In this document: positions 1 through 6,256 of the stretch, piece after piece
How the letters are laid out: every line of letters starts with the position of its first letter
Numbering within the stretch: position 1 is the first letter of the stretch
Source of the DNA: an uncultured Lachnospiraceae bacterium
Lineage (GTDB): Bacteria > Bacillota > Clostridia > Lachnospirales > Lachnospiraceae
DNA: 11,654 nucleotides
NCBI GenBank assembly: GCA_958426095.1
Contig: CATZYB010000071.1
Coordinates: 1-11,654 of the forward strand
Direction: 5' to 3'
The notes under the pieces: model-generated
Databases searched by the model: none
What the model was told of the DNA's origin: nothing
Seen by the model: only the letters and a program-made list of their open reading frames with translations
Made by a program: the position numbers and the translations under genes

Positions 1-29
1 ATTGTCTCTTCCGTGTTTGTCAAAGAGGC

Positions 30-49
30 AAAATCGGCATTAACCGACT
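30..49 (-). terminator. Possible weak terminator of the Spo0A-C-like gene pair
   Basis: Read on the minus strand, just downstream of the stop codon at 62-64, AGTCGG (49-44) can pair with CCGATT (37-32) with one G-U wobble around a 6-nt loop, followed by a run of four T (33-30). The stem is short and the T run is minimal, so this is only a candidate. It is the only hairpin I see between the gene end and the window edge. Confidence 0.3.
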
Positions 50-61
50 GCCCCTGATTTT

Positions 62-415
62 TTAGAAGTTTTCTTCACGTATTTCTCGCAGAACCTGTTC
101 GGCAAAAAGTTCAATCAGCTCTCTTGCGTATGGCCGATTGTAAAGAAGTACATTGCAATGTTTCTTGAAGTACTCAAAACCGCCATTATTCCAGAATGCA
201 TCCCGCAAAGTTCGAATATCTCTTTCGACGGCCTTTGGCGTGGCTCCAAAACGGTCGCCAACTTTTGTATAAACTTCGTTGAATATCGAAGATAAGCGAG
301 ATTCATCCTGGATGACCAGGCAGATAGCATATTCCAGATAAAGAAATCCCTTATAGTTTTCGGAGATGTGTGCTTTAAGCAGAACGTCTTTAATCTTTTG
401 GTGTAAGTTTATCAT
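62..415 (-). CDS. Standalone Spo0A C-terminal-domain-like DNA-binding protein (copy A)
   Basis: This 117-residue protein is essentially one domain resembling the C-terminal DNA-binding domain of sporulation regulator Spo0A. The segment KGFLYLEYAI (about residues 22-31) matches the Spo0A KGYLYLREAI region. VYTKVGDRF followed by TPKAVERDIR (about 48-68) matches the recognition-helix region (LYPDIAKKF, then ASRVERAIR), and AFW at 72-74 parallels Spo0A AxEVAW. No receiver domain, signal peptide or membrane segment is present. I start at 415, not at the upstream in-frame ATG at 601, because the paralogue aligns from this Met and the longer start would lie deep inside the upstream gene. It overlaps the 3' end of copy B by 26 bp, so translation is probably coupled. 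Only a weak purine-rich RBS (AAAAGAAAT) is seen. A transcription regulator is likely; target and trigger are unknown. Fold assignment is fairly secure, function is inferred. Confidence 0.85.
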   Translation of the reverse strand: MINLHQKIKDVLLKAHISENYKGFLYLEYAICLVIQDESRLSSIFNEVYTKVGDRFGATPKAVERDIRTLRDAFWNNGGFEYFKKHCNVLLYNRPYARELIELFAEQVLREIREENF

Positions 416-755
416 TTCGTATTTCTTTTGTGACCTGTTCTGCGAGTATTTCGATGATTTCTCTTGGAAATGGACGATTATAGAGAATGACGCCGCATTG
501 TTCTTTAAAATATTCGAAGCCATAGTTTTGCCAGAAAGCATCCCGAAGTGTCCGAAGATTTTTTTCAACAGATAGAGGCGAAACATTGAAACGTTCAGCA
601 ACTTTTACATAGACATCATTATAAATATGGCACAAACGAGATTCGTTCTCGATGACCAGATAGATGGCATATTCCAGATATGGATAGCCTTTGTAAGCTT
701 TGGATATTCTCGCCTGAAGCAGAATTTCCCGAATCTTTAGTTGTAAATTTGTCAT
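390..755 (-). CDS. Standalone Spo0A C-terminal-domain-like DNA-binding protein (copy B)
   Basis: This 121-residue paralogue of copy A aligns without gaps; I count about 70 identities over 117 positions (about 60%). The Spo0A-C signatures recur: KGYPYLEYAI near residues 22-31, then VYVKVAERF and SPLSVEKNLRTLRDAFW through residue 74. Both copies continue past the Spo0A core with a shared extension (GFEYFK, then LYNRP, then an amphipathic helix ending AEQV-x-x-EIR) that ordinary Spo0A lacks at this position, so the pair forms its own subfamily. There is no phosphoacceptor domain, so activity cannot be controlled by aspartyl phosphorylation as in Spo0A. It is the upstream gene of the pair and reads divergently from the gene at 975. 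No clear SD or convincing minus-strand promoter was found; TACAAT around 788-783 is a possible -10 without a good -35. Confidence 0.85.
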   Translation of the reverse strand: MTNLQLKIREILLQARISKAYKGYPYLEYAIYLVIENESRLCHIYNDVYVKVAERFNVSPLSVEKNLRTLRDAFWQNYGFEYFKEQCGVILYNRPFPREIIEILAEQVTKEIRNDKLTPKD

Positions 756-848
756 TACTGTTTACGGATGGCAGATAAATTTATTGTATAACGAAAATGA
801 AAATAAGGAAATAGGTTTTCAGAAAAAAATTTGTATTTTATTATGTGA

Positions 849-879
849 ACACTTGGCGAGGTGTTTTCGAGCCTAGTGT
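849..879. repeat. Dyad element, copy 1
   Basis: ACACTTGGC (849-857) and GCCTAGTGT (871-879) form an inverted repeat with eight of nine pairs and a central T/T mismatch, enclosing 13 nt (GAGGTGTTTTCGA). The sequence is closely related to the element at 894-925: both contain GCGAGGTnTTT and CGAGC. It may be a regulator operator, an RNA hairpin in a minus-strand leader, or a small dispersed palindromic repeat. The sequence alone cannot tell these apart. Confidence 0.6.
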
Positions 880-893
880 GAATATATACCTGG

Positions 894-925
894 AAACTTA
901 GCGAGGTCTTTCACGAGCTTAGTTG
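894..925. repeat. Dyad element, copy 2, over the -35 region of the rightward promoter
   Basis: AACTTAGC (895-902) and GCTTAGTT (917-924) are inverted with the same T/T mismatch as copy 1, enclosing 14 nt (GAGGTCTTTCACGA). Relative to copy 1, two base pairs have changed on both arms together (C-G to A-T at 895/924, G-C to A-T at 900/919), so the symmetry itself seems conserved. Its right half overlaps the -35 region of the promoter at 910-937, a position suited to repression or regulated activation of the gene at 975. Confidence 0.6.
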
Positions 926-937
926 ACATGGTATAAT
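910..937 (+). promoter_or_regulatory. Extended -10 promoter for the ketopantoate-reductase-family gene
   Basis: A consensus -10 TATAAT lies at 932-937 and is preceded by TGG (929-931), giving an extended -10. TTCACG (910-915) is a 4/6 -35 match at 16-bp spacing. The tempting TTGACA at 923-928 is only 3 bp from the -10 and cannot act as its -35. Transcription should start near 943, about 30 nt before the ATG, and the leader holds a strong SD (AAAGGGGG ending at 965). Confidence 0.75.
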
Positions 938-974
938 GAAATAAATGGAATCAGGATAAAGGGGGAAAAGACAT

Positions 975-1910
975 ATGAAGTTTCTTATTGTGGGCGCCGG
1001 AGGGACAGGCGGTTGTATCGGGGGATATTTGGCCAGACGAGGCGAGGACGTGACTTTTATTGCCAGAGGAAAACATTTGGCGGCAATGTTGGAAAATGGA
1101 CTTTGGGTGAAGTCGGCGAGAGTCGGAGATTTTACGGTGGCTCCGGTGAAAGCCTGCACAATGGAAGATTATGCAAGCCTGGGGGAAGTTCCGGATGTGG
1201 TATTTGTCTGTGTAAAATATTATTCTCTGGATGAGGCCGTGCAGTTTTTGGAGAAAGTTGTTGGGCGGGAAACCGTAGTCATTCCGATCTTGAATGTATT
1301 TGGAACGGGAAGCAGGATGCAGTCGGAGCTTGATTGTACGGTGTTGGACGGCTGTGTATATATTTTCTCGATGATTGAACGGCCGGGAGTGATTGCCCAG
1401 CCGACATCGATTTTCAGGATGTTTTTCGGACTCCGAGAACCCGTTGAAGAACAGAGGCTCGAAGTCCTGTTGGAGGATGTGGAGCAGCGGTTGAATGAGG
1501 CGGGGATCGAGGCTCATTTGACCAGAGATATCCGCAAAGATGTTTTACAAAAGTTTTCCTTTGTGTCACCGATGGGTGCGGCCGGGCTTTATTACGATGG
1601 TGCGGCTGCGGATTTCATGGAGCCGGGCGAGAAGCGTGAAATGTTCTTCGATTTGGTTCGGGAGGTCGGCGCTGTGGGAGAAGCGATGGGACTTCATTTT
1701 GACGTGGACCTGGTTGAAAATGCAGGAAATATTCTGGCGGGCCTGACGCCGGATGCTGTGACTTCCATGCAGCGGGATGTGGCGGCCGGAGGCATGTCGG
1801 AAGTGGACGGTCTGGTTCATGAAATGGTTCGTCTTGGGGAAGCCTATCATGTAGATGTGCCGAATTACCGGCGTATCAGTGAATGGGTAAAGATGAAAGG
1901 GATACGGTAA
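975..1910 (+). CDS. Ketopantoate reductase (ApbA/PanE) family protein
   Basis: The 311-residue product has the length and two-domain plan of 2-dehydropantoate 2-reductases, which reduce ketopantoate to pantoate with NADPH for coenzyme A synthesis in the cytoplasm. The N-terminal Rossmann fold shows the glycine motif GAGGTGG at residues 7-13 and the conserved VK at 80-81. Asn107 (ILNVFG) sits where the family usually has QNG. In the C-terminal helical domain Lys193 (LQKF) and Glu276 (in GGMSEVDG, after SMQRDV) match the catalytic Lys and Glu of E. coli PanE. The start is supported by the SD AAAGGGGG about 9 nt upstream. No panB or panC is nearby; the partner is a membrane-protein gene overlapping its stop codon. 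Many relatives in Clostridia are paralogues of uncertain substrate, so I give the family and withhold the symbol panE. Confidence 0.85.
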   Translation: MKFLIVGAGGTGGCIGGYLARRGEDVTFIARGKHLAAMLENGLWVKSARVGDFTVAPVKACTMEDYASLGEVPDVVFVCVKYYSLDEAVQFLEKVVGRETVVIPILNVFGTGSRMQSELDCTVLDGCVYIFSMIERPGVIAQPTSIFRMFFGLREPVEEQRLEVLLEDVEQRLNEAGIEAHLTRDIRKDVLQKFSFVSPMGAAGLYYDGAAADFMEPGEKREMFFDLVREVGAVGEAMGLHFDVDLVENAGNILAGLTPDAVTSMQRDVAAGGMSEVDGLVHEMVRLGEAYHVDVPNYRRISEWVKMKGIR

Positions 1911-2557
1911 TGGCGTTTGGTGAAATATTTTTCTCTGCTCTGGAGGTGGCGGGGACCATTTCTTTTGCCGTTTCCGGAGCAATGGCTGCACTGGAAAAAC
2001 GGGTCGATCTTTTTGGCGTCATTTTTCTTGGCGCGACAACGGCGCTGGCCGGTGGAATTATCCGGGATGTGCTGATTGGCAAGACACCGCCATCGGCTTT
2101 CTCAAATTATCGCTATATGGCTATTGCAGTAGTGACGGCGGCCATTGTATTTTTGATCGCATGGCTGTCGAAAGAGCATTATGAGCATAATGTGGATGTA
2201 GTAAGCGCCGTGAATAATATCTTTGATGCGGCGGGGCTGGGAGCTTTTACGATTACCGGAGCTAAGGTGGCCATGGGCATGGGATATATAGATAACGGAT
2301 TTTTCGTTGTTTTTCTGGCCATGGTGACCGGGATTGGCGGCGGCGTACTGAGAGATTTGATGATTGGAGAAATTCCCTTTGTATTGCGTAAGCGAATTTA
2401 TGCAGTAGCGTCAATTTTTGGAGGGATCGTCTATTATCAATTGGTGCGTCATCGGGTGGATGATATGGCGGCCGCCTTTATTGGCATTGGCATTGTGTTC
2501 GGATTGCGTATGCTGGCGACGATTTTCAAGTGGAATCTGCCGAAGGCTTACGAATAG
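1910..2557 (+). CDS. TRIC / UPF0126 family membrane protein
   Basis: This 215-residue integral membrane protein has about seven hydrophobic segments and the internal duplication of the bacterial TRIC (UPF0126, YicG/YadS) family: GGIIRDVLIG at residues 48-57 in the first half and GGGVLRDLMIG at 143-153 in the second, each followed by a similar Y-x-x-A segment. Characterised bacterial TRIC proteins are trimeric cation channels; other members have been proposed as glycine transporters, so the substrate is open. I start at 1910, where ATG overlaps the previous stop as TAATG and AAAGGGA lies just upstream. An in-frame ATG at 1883 lacks an SD and would add a charged N-terminus unlike the family. 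Expression is probably coupled to the reductase gene, and the unit ends at the hairpin at 2564-2601. Confidence 0.88.
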   Translation: MAFGEIFFSALEVAGTISFAVSGAMAALEKRVDLFGVIFLGATTALAGGIIRDVLIGKTPPSAFSNYRYMAIAVVTAAIVFLIAWLSKEHYEHNVDVVSAVNNIFDAAGLGAFTITGAKVAMGMGYIDNGFFVVFLAMVTGIGGGVLRDLMIGEIPFVLRKRIYAVASIFGGIVYYQLVRHRVDDMAAAFIGIGIVFGLRMLATIFKWNLPKAYE

Positions 2558-2563
2558 AAATAA

Positions 2564-2601
2564 AAAGGGATGAATTCGGGTGAAAAGGAATTCATCCCTT
2601 T
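2564..2601 (+). terminator. Intrinsic terminator after the reductase-TRIC operon
   Basis: AAAGGGATGAATTC (2564-2577) pairs perfectly over 14 bp with GAATTCATCCCTTT (2588-2601) around a 10-nt loop, starting six nt after the TRIC stop codon. The T tract beyond the stem is poor (TTTGTATGT), so termination relies on the stem-end Ts. The minus-strand reading has a better T run and could also work. Confidence 0.8.
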
Positions 2602-2690
2602 GTATGTATATGCGGCCAATGCATCGGTATCGGATGTGTTTTTTTGTGTCAAAACTGTGATAAATGCGGTTTTACATTGCTTTTTAAAAA

Positions 2691-2719
2691 TTGATGTACT
2701 ATAATAAGTGGGATATAAT
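2691..2719 (+). promoter_or_regulatory. Promoter of the LCP / amino-sugar / TarI operon
   Basis: TTGATG (2691-2696, four of six -35 bases) is separated by exactly 17 bp from a consensus TATAAT (2714-2719). The start would be near 2725, leaving a leader of about 30 nt with SD AGAGGTGA (2744-2751) before the ATG at 2755. Upstream, AAAACTG (2651-2657) and CGGTTTT (2667-2673) form a weak dyad that could be an operator, but that is speculative. Confidence 0.72.
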
Positions 2720-2754
2720 GGATAATTCTATAAAAATTTATACAGAGGTGAATT

Positions 2755-4260
2755 ATGGGAAACACTAAAAACAGCCGAAAAAAAAGAAGAAAAAGAAACC
2801 GGCATACGGTTGGCAAGATTTTAGCAGTCATTCAGATCATTTTGTCGATCGTGTTCATAGCAGTATTATTAATGGTCAATGTATTGCCGATGAAATATCT
2901 GGCGATCATCTTTGGTATCCTCGTGTTTTTGGACGCCTTTGCGCTGGGGTCCCAGTTTACGCGGAGCGCCCATATTATAGGAAAGATCGATTGCGTTTTG
3001 ATGCTGATCCTGTTGATTTTGGGCAATGTTTATCTGATCCGGACCAATGTGACGCTGCTCAGCATTACAAGTAATGATTATAAAGTAGACCGAATTTCTA
3101 TTGCGGTGCTGAACGATGATGCGGCCCAGACGCTGGAGGATGCGGTCGGTTATGATTTTGGAGCCCAGGTGATCAACGGAAGTGATAAAGTATCCCAGGC
3201 GATCACTGAGGCGGAGGACCAGGTCGGCCAGGAGTTGAGTTGTTACAATTATGAAGATCCATATGCTATGGTTCAGGATCTGTATGACGGCAACGTTCAG
3301 GCGATCATATATAATACGGCCTATGATTCGTCTCTGACAGAACACTTTCCGACATTTTCAACGGATATCCGTGAATTAAAGCATATCGAGATCAAAACAA
3401 AAGTAGAGACGGTTTCCGGTGATAAAACGGATGTTACAAAGACGCCGTTTACCATCTTTATCAGCGGTATCGATACAGAGGGAAGTATTGCGACGACCAG
3501 CCGAAGCGATGTAAACATGCTTGTGACGGTGAATCCAAATACAAATCAGGTATTGATGACATCTATCCCTCGGGATTATTATGTACAGCTTCCGGGTATT
3601 TCCGGGGAATCCCGCGACAAGCTGACCCATGCCGGTCTGTATGGTCCGCAGTGTTCCATGGATACATTATCCCAGTTATTTGGCGTCAGTGTGGATTATT
3701 ATGCGAAAGTGAATTTCACAACATTAAGAGATATGGTCAATGCCCTTGGCGGCGTGGATCTGGATTCAGTTTATGAATTTACAACGATCAGCGGCGAATA
3801 CTTTGTACAGGGCATGAATTATGGCGTGGATGGTTCCTCGGCGCTGGCCTTTGCCAGAGAACGTTACAATCTGCCAAATGGTGACAATGACCGTGTTATG
3901 AATCAGCAGATCGTTTTGAAAGCGATTATTAATAAGTGCCTGTCACCGGCTATTTTGACCGGTTATATGGGCATCATGGACAGCTTGTCTGACAGCTTTG
4001 AGACAAGTCTCAGCCAGCAGCAGATTTCCAGTCTGGTGCGTATGCAGCTGAACGATGGCGCCGGATGGGATATCATGTCTTCCAGAGTCGTGGGTACAGG
4101 CAACGATACAGATTATACATGTTATTCTTCCGGTGATCAGATTCTTTATGTCATGATTCCGGATGAGAACAGCGTGGCAACAGCCGCAGACTTTATCAAT
4201 CGTGTGAAGAATGGCGAGACGATCAGCCAGGAGGAAATTGCCGCAAGCATGATGAACTAA
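2755..4260 (+). CDS. LytR-CpsA-Psr (LCP) family cell-wall polymer ligase, first copy
   Basis: LCP enzymes transfer undecaprenyl-linked teichoic acid or capsule polymers onto peptidoglycan outside the membrane. This 501-residue protein has a short basic cytoplasmic N-terminus (Lys/Arg-rich to residue 17), three membrane segments (about 21-43, 46-66, 76-96), an extracellular accessory domain (about 112-190), and the LCP domain (about 231-395). LCP active-site residues are visible: Arg250 and Asp252 (TSRSD), Arg273 and Asp274 (SIPRD), His292 (LTHAG), Arg368 and Arg370 (FARER), and Arg380 in GDNDRVMNQQ. The three-helix plus accessory-domain plan is that of the CpsA/Wzg branch rather than single-helix TagTUV enzymes. 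It heads the operon, 28 bp before the dehydratase gene. The partner polymer is probably the one made by the next four genes. Confidence 0.92.
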   Translation: MGNTKNSRKKRRKRNRHTVGKILAVIQIILSIVFIAVLLMVNVLPMKYLAIIFGILVFLDAFALGSQFTRSAHIIGKIDCVLMLILLILGNVYLIRTNVTLLSITSNDYKVDRISIAVLNDDAAQTLEDAVGYDFGAQVINGSDKVSQAITEAEDQVGQELSCYNYEDPYAMVQDLYDGNVQAIIYNTAYDSSLTEHFPTFSTDIRELKHIEIKTKVETVSGDKTDVTKTPFTIFISGIDTEGSIATTSRSDVNMLVTVNPNTNQVLMTSIPRDYYVQLPGISGESRDKLTHAGLYGPQCSMDTLSQLFGVSVDYYAKVNFTTLRDMVNALGGVDLDSVYEFTTISGEYFVQGMNYGVDGSSALAFARERYNLPNGDNDRVMNQQIVLKAIINKCLSPAILTGYMGIMDSLSDSFETSLSQQQISSLVRMQLNDGAGWDIMSSRVVGTGNDTDYTCYSSGDQILYVMIPDENSVATAADFINRVKNGETISQEEIAASMMN

Positions 4261-4288
4261 ATCAGACTGCGGGGAAAGGGATTGGACG

Positions 4289-6256
4289 ATGGATTCCTTA
4301 AAAAAAGAAAAACAATCGTTGATTAATAAAATCTTTTTGATCATCGTAGACGCATTGAGCGTGGTCCTCTGCTCTTTTTTGGGCCTGCTCATGCGTTTTG
4401 AAATGGATGTAAGTCATATACCAGGGCCCTATGTGATGGCTGTAGAACGGATGGTTCCGGCTTTTATCATAGTAACGCTCTTCATTTTCTGGGCGGCAAA
4501 GCTCTATCATACCCTATGGCGTTTTGCCAATTCCAGAGAACTTGTCGGAATTGTGACCGCTGTAGCGGCTTCTACTATTTTTACGATAATTTACAGTTAC
4601 TTCACTTATAATGCCGTGCCGAGAAGCTTTTTTGCCATTTATTTTATCTGTCTTCTCGCCTGTGTCTGCATTACCAGGTATTCGTCGATCATCATACGAA
4701 CGATGGTAGAGAGTCGGAATCATGGGCGGCATGCGCGCAATACGATGATCATTGGCGCCGGTGAGGCTGGAAATATGGTCATGAAAGAGCTGATCATGAG
4801 TAATTATCTGGACGCCCGGATCAAATGCTTCATCGATGATGACAAACATAAACAGAATAACTATATTCACGGAGTGAAAGTTGTCGGCGGCCGGGATAAG
4901 ATTATCGAATCCGTGGAAAAATATGATATCAATGAAATTATCATTGCCATGCCAAGTATTGGCAAAAAGACGACAAAGGAAATCGTCGATATATGCAAGG
5001 ACACGGATTGTGAACTGAAAATTCTCCCCGGAGTCTACCAGTTCGTGACGGGAGACCTGGACCTGTCCATGATTCGTAACGTTCAGATTGAAGACCTTCT
5101 TGGACGGGAAACGGTGGATGTGGACGTCCAGTCCATTATGAGTTATGTGTCCAGGAAATGTGTTCTGGTGACCGGCGGCGGCGGTTCTATCGGAAGCGAG
5201 CTGTGTCGTCAGATTGCGGCGAATCACCCGCGGCGTCTGATCATTTTAGATATTTATGAAAATAATGCCTATGATATCCAGCAGGAATTAAAACAGAAAT
5301 ATCCGTATCTGGATTTAATTGTATTGATCGGTTCGGTGCGTAATACAAACCGGGTGAATTCGATTTTTGAGCAGTATCGTCCGGATATCGTCTATCATGC
5401 GGCGGCTCATAAGCATGTGCCGCTGATGGAGGACAGCCCGAATGAGGCGATTAAAAACAATGTGTTTGGTACTTATAAAGTCGCTACGGCAGCCGACAGG
5501 TACGGAGCGAAGCGTTTTGTGCTGATTTCCACCGATAAGGCGGTGAACCCGACCAATATCATGGGCGCCAGCAAGCGGATGTGCGAGATGATCGTACAGT
5601 CTTTTAACAACCGTTCCGATACGGATTTTGTTGCGGTGCGCTTTGGTAATGTTTTGGGGAGCAATGGCAGTGTGATTCCTCTGTTTAAAAAGCAGATCCA
5701 GGCCGGTGGTCCGGTTACGGTGACTCACCCGGATGTGGTGAGATATTTCATGACGATTCCGGAGGCCGTGAGTCTTGTCCTGGAAGCAGGAGCCACAGCC
5801 AAGGGCGGTGAAATTTTTGTACTGGACATGGGTGAGCCGGTCCGAATTGATGATCTGGCGAGAAATCTGATCCGGCTTTCTGGTTATACGGTGGGTGAGG
5901 ATATTGAGATTGAATATACGGGTCTTAGACCGGGAGAAAAGCTGTTTGAAGAGCTTTTGATGAATGAAGAAGGGCTCCAGCAGACGGCGAATAAAATGAT
6001 CTATGTCGGAAAACCGATCGAATTTGATGAAGATGAATTTCTTCAGAGCCTGGAAAAGCTCTATACTTATGCTTATGATGAGACGAGCCAGATGAAGGCT
6101 ATGGTATCTAAAATCGTGCCGACATATCATATACGTCCGGAGGATAAGAAGCGGGACGCATTAAAATCAAAACGAATGGTGCCAATGGGAGATTCGGAAG
6201 TCAGTCAGTACGAACCTTTCCGGCAGAGCAAAACATTGAAAAGAGATGAGACTTAA
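4289..6256 (+). CDS. Membrane-bound UDP-GlcNAc 4,6-dehydratase (CapD/WbpM/PglF type)
   Basis: This 655-residue protein has the full-length architecture of the large nucleotide-sugar 4,6-dehydratases. About four membrane helices lie in residues 12-135. A first Rossmann domain follows with IGAGEAGN (155-162). The catalytic SDR domain starts at TGGGGSIG (295-302) and includes STDKAVNPTNIMGASK (414-429). As in WbpM/PglF enzymes, the SDR tyrosine is replaced by Met425, ahead of Lys429. Expected reaction: UDP-GlcNAc to UDP-2-acetamido-2,6-dideoxy-4-ketohexose at the inner membrane face, the first step toward amino-trideoxy sugars such as AATGal or bacillosamine. The ATG at 4289 has AAAGGG eight nt upstream. 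The stop overlaps the aminotransferase start (TAATG), which fits a direct product handoff. C-5 stereochemistry and exact substrate cannot be read from sequence. Confidence 0.92.
   Translation: MDSLKKEKQSLINKIFLIIVDALSVVLCSFLGLLMRFEMDVSHIPGPYVMAVERMVPAFIIVTLFIFWAAKLYHTLWRFANSRELVGIVTAVAASTIFTIIYSYFTYNAVPRSFFAIYFICLLACVCITRYSSIIIRTMVESRNHGRHARNTMIIGAGEAGNMVMKELIMSNYLDARIKCFIDDDKHKQNNYIHGVKVVGGRDKIIESVEKYDINEIIIAMPSIGKKTTKEIVDICKDTDCELKILPGVYQFVTGDLDLSMIRNVQIEDLLGRETVDVDVQSIMSYVSRKCVLVTGGGGSIGSELCRQIAANHPRRLIILDIYENNAYDIQQELKQKYPYLDLIVLIGSVRNTNRVNSIFEQYRPDIVYHAAAHKHVPLMEDSPNEAIKNNVFGTYKVATAADRYGAKRFVLISTDKAVNPTNIMGASKRMCEMIVQSFNNRSDTDFVAVRFGNVLGSNGSVIPLFKKQIQAGGPVTVTHPDVVRYFMTIPEAVSLVLEAGATAKGGEIFVLDMGEPVRIDDLARNLIRLSGYTVGEDIEIEYTGLRPGEKLFEELLMNEEGLQQTANKMIYVGKPIEFDEDEFLQSLEKLYTYAYDETSQMKAMVSKIVPTYHIRPEDKKRDALKSKRMVPMGDSEVSQYEPFRQSKTLKRDET

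Noticed and set aside
62..601. A 179-residue minus-strand reading starting at 601
   Set aside because: Its first 62 residues lie antiparallel-free inside the paralogue's frame-shifted DNA, and the paralogue aligns from the Met at 415. The 117-residue form is the real gene.
923..937. TTGACA next to TATAAT as a textbook promoter
   Set aside because: The hexamers are only 3 bp apart. The -10 is better explained as an extended -10 with a weak -35 at 910-915.
2166..2172. TGTCGAA, a perfect 0A-box core
   Set aside because: It is inside the TRIC coding sequence with no promoter nearby, and a 7-mer is expected by chance in a window this size.
2651..2673. AAAACTG / CGGTTTT dyad upstream of the operon promoter as an operator
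   Set aside because: Only six clean pairs plus one wobble in AT-rich DNA, with no second copy. It is too weak to list as a feature.
5315..6130. Long minus-strand frame of 271 codons opposite the dehydratase
   Set aside because: It is antisense to a clearly conserved dehydratase domain, has a low-complexity His/Arg-rich translation and no RBS. It is a shadow frame.
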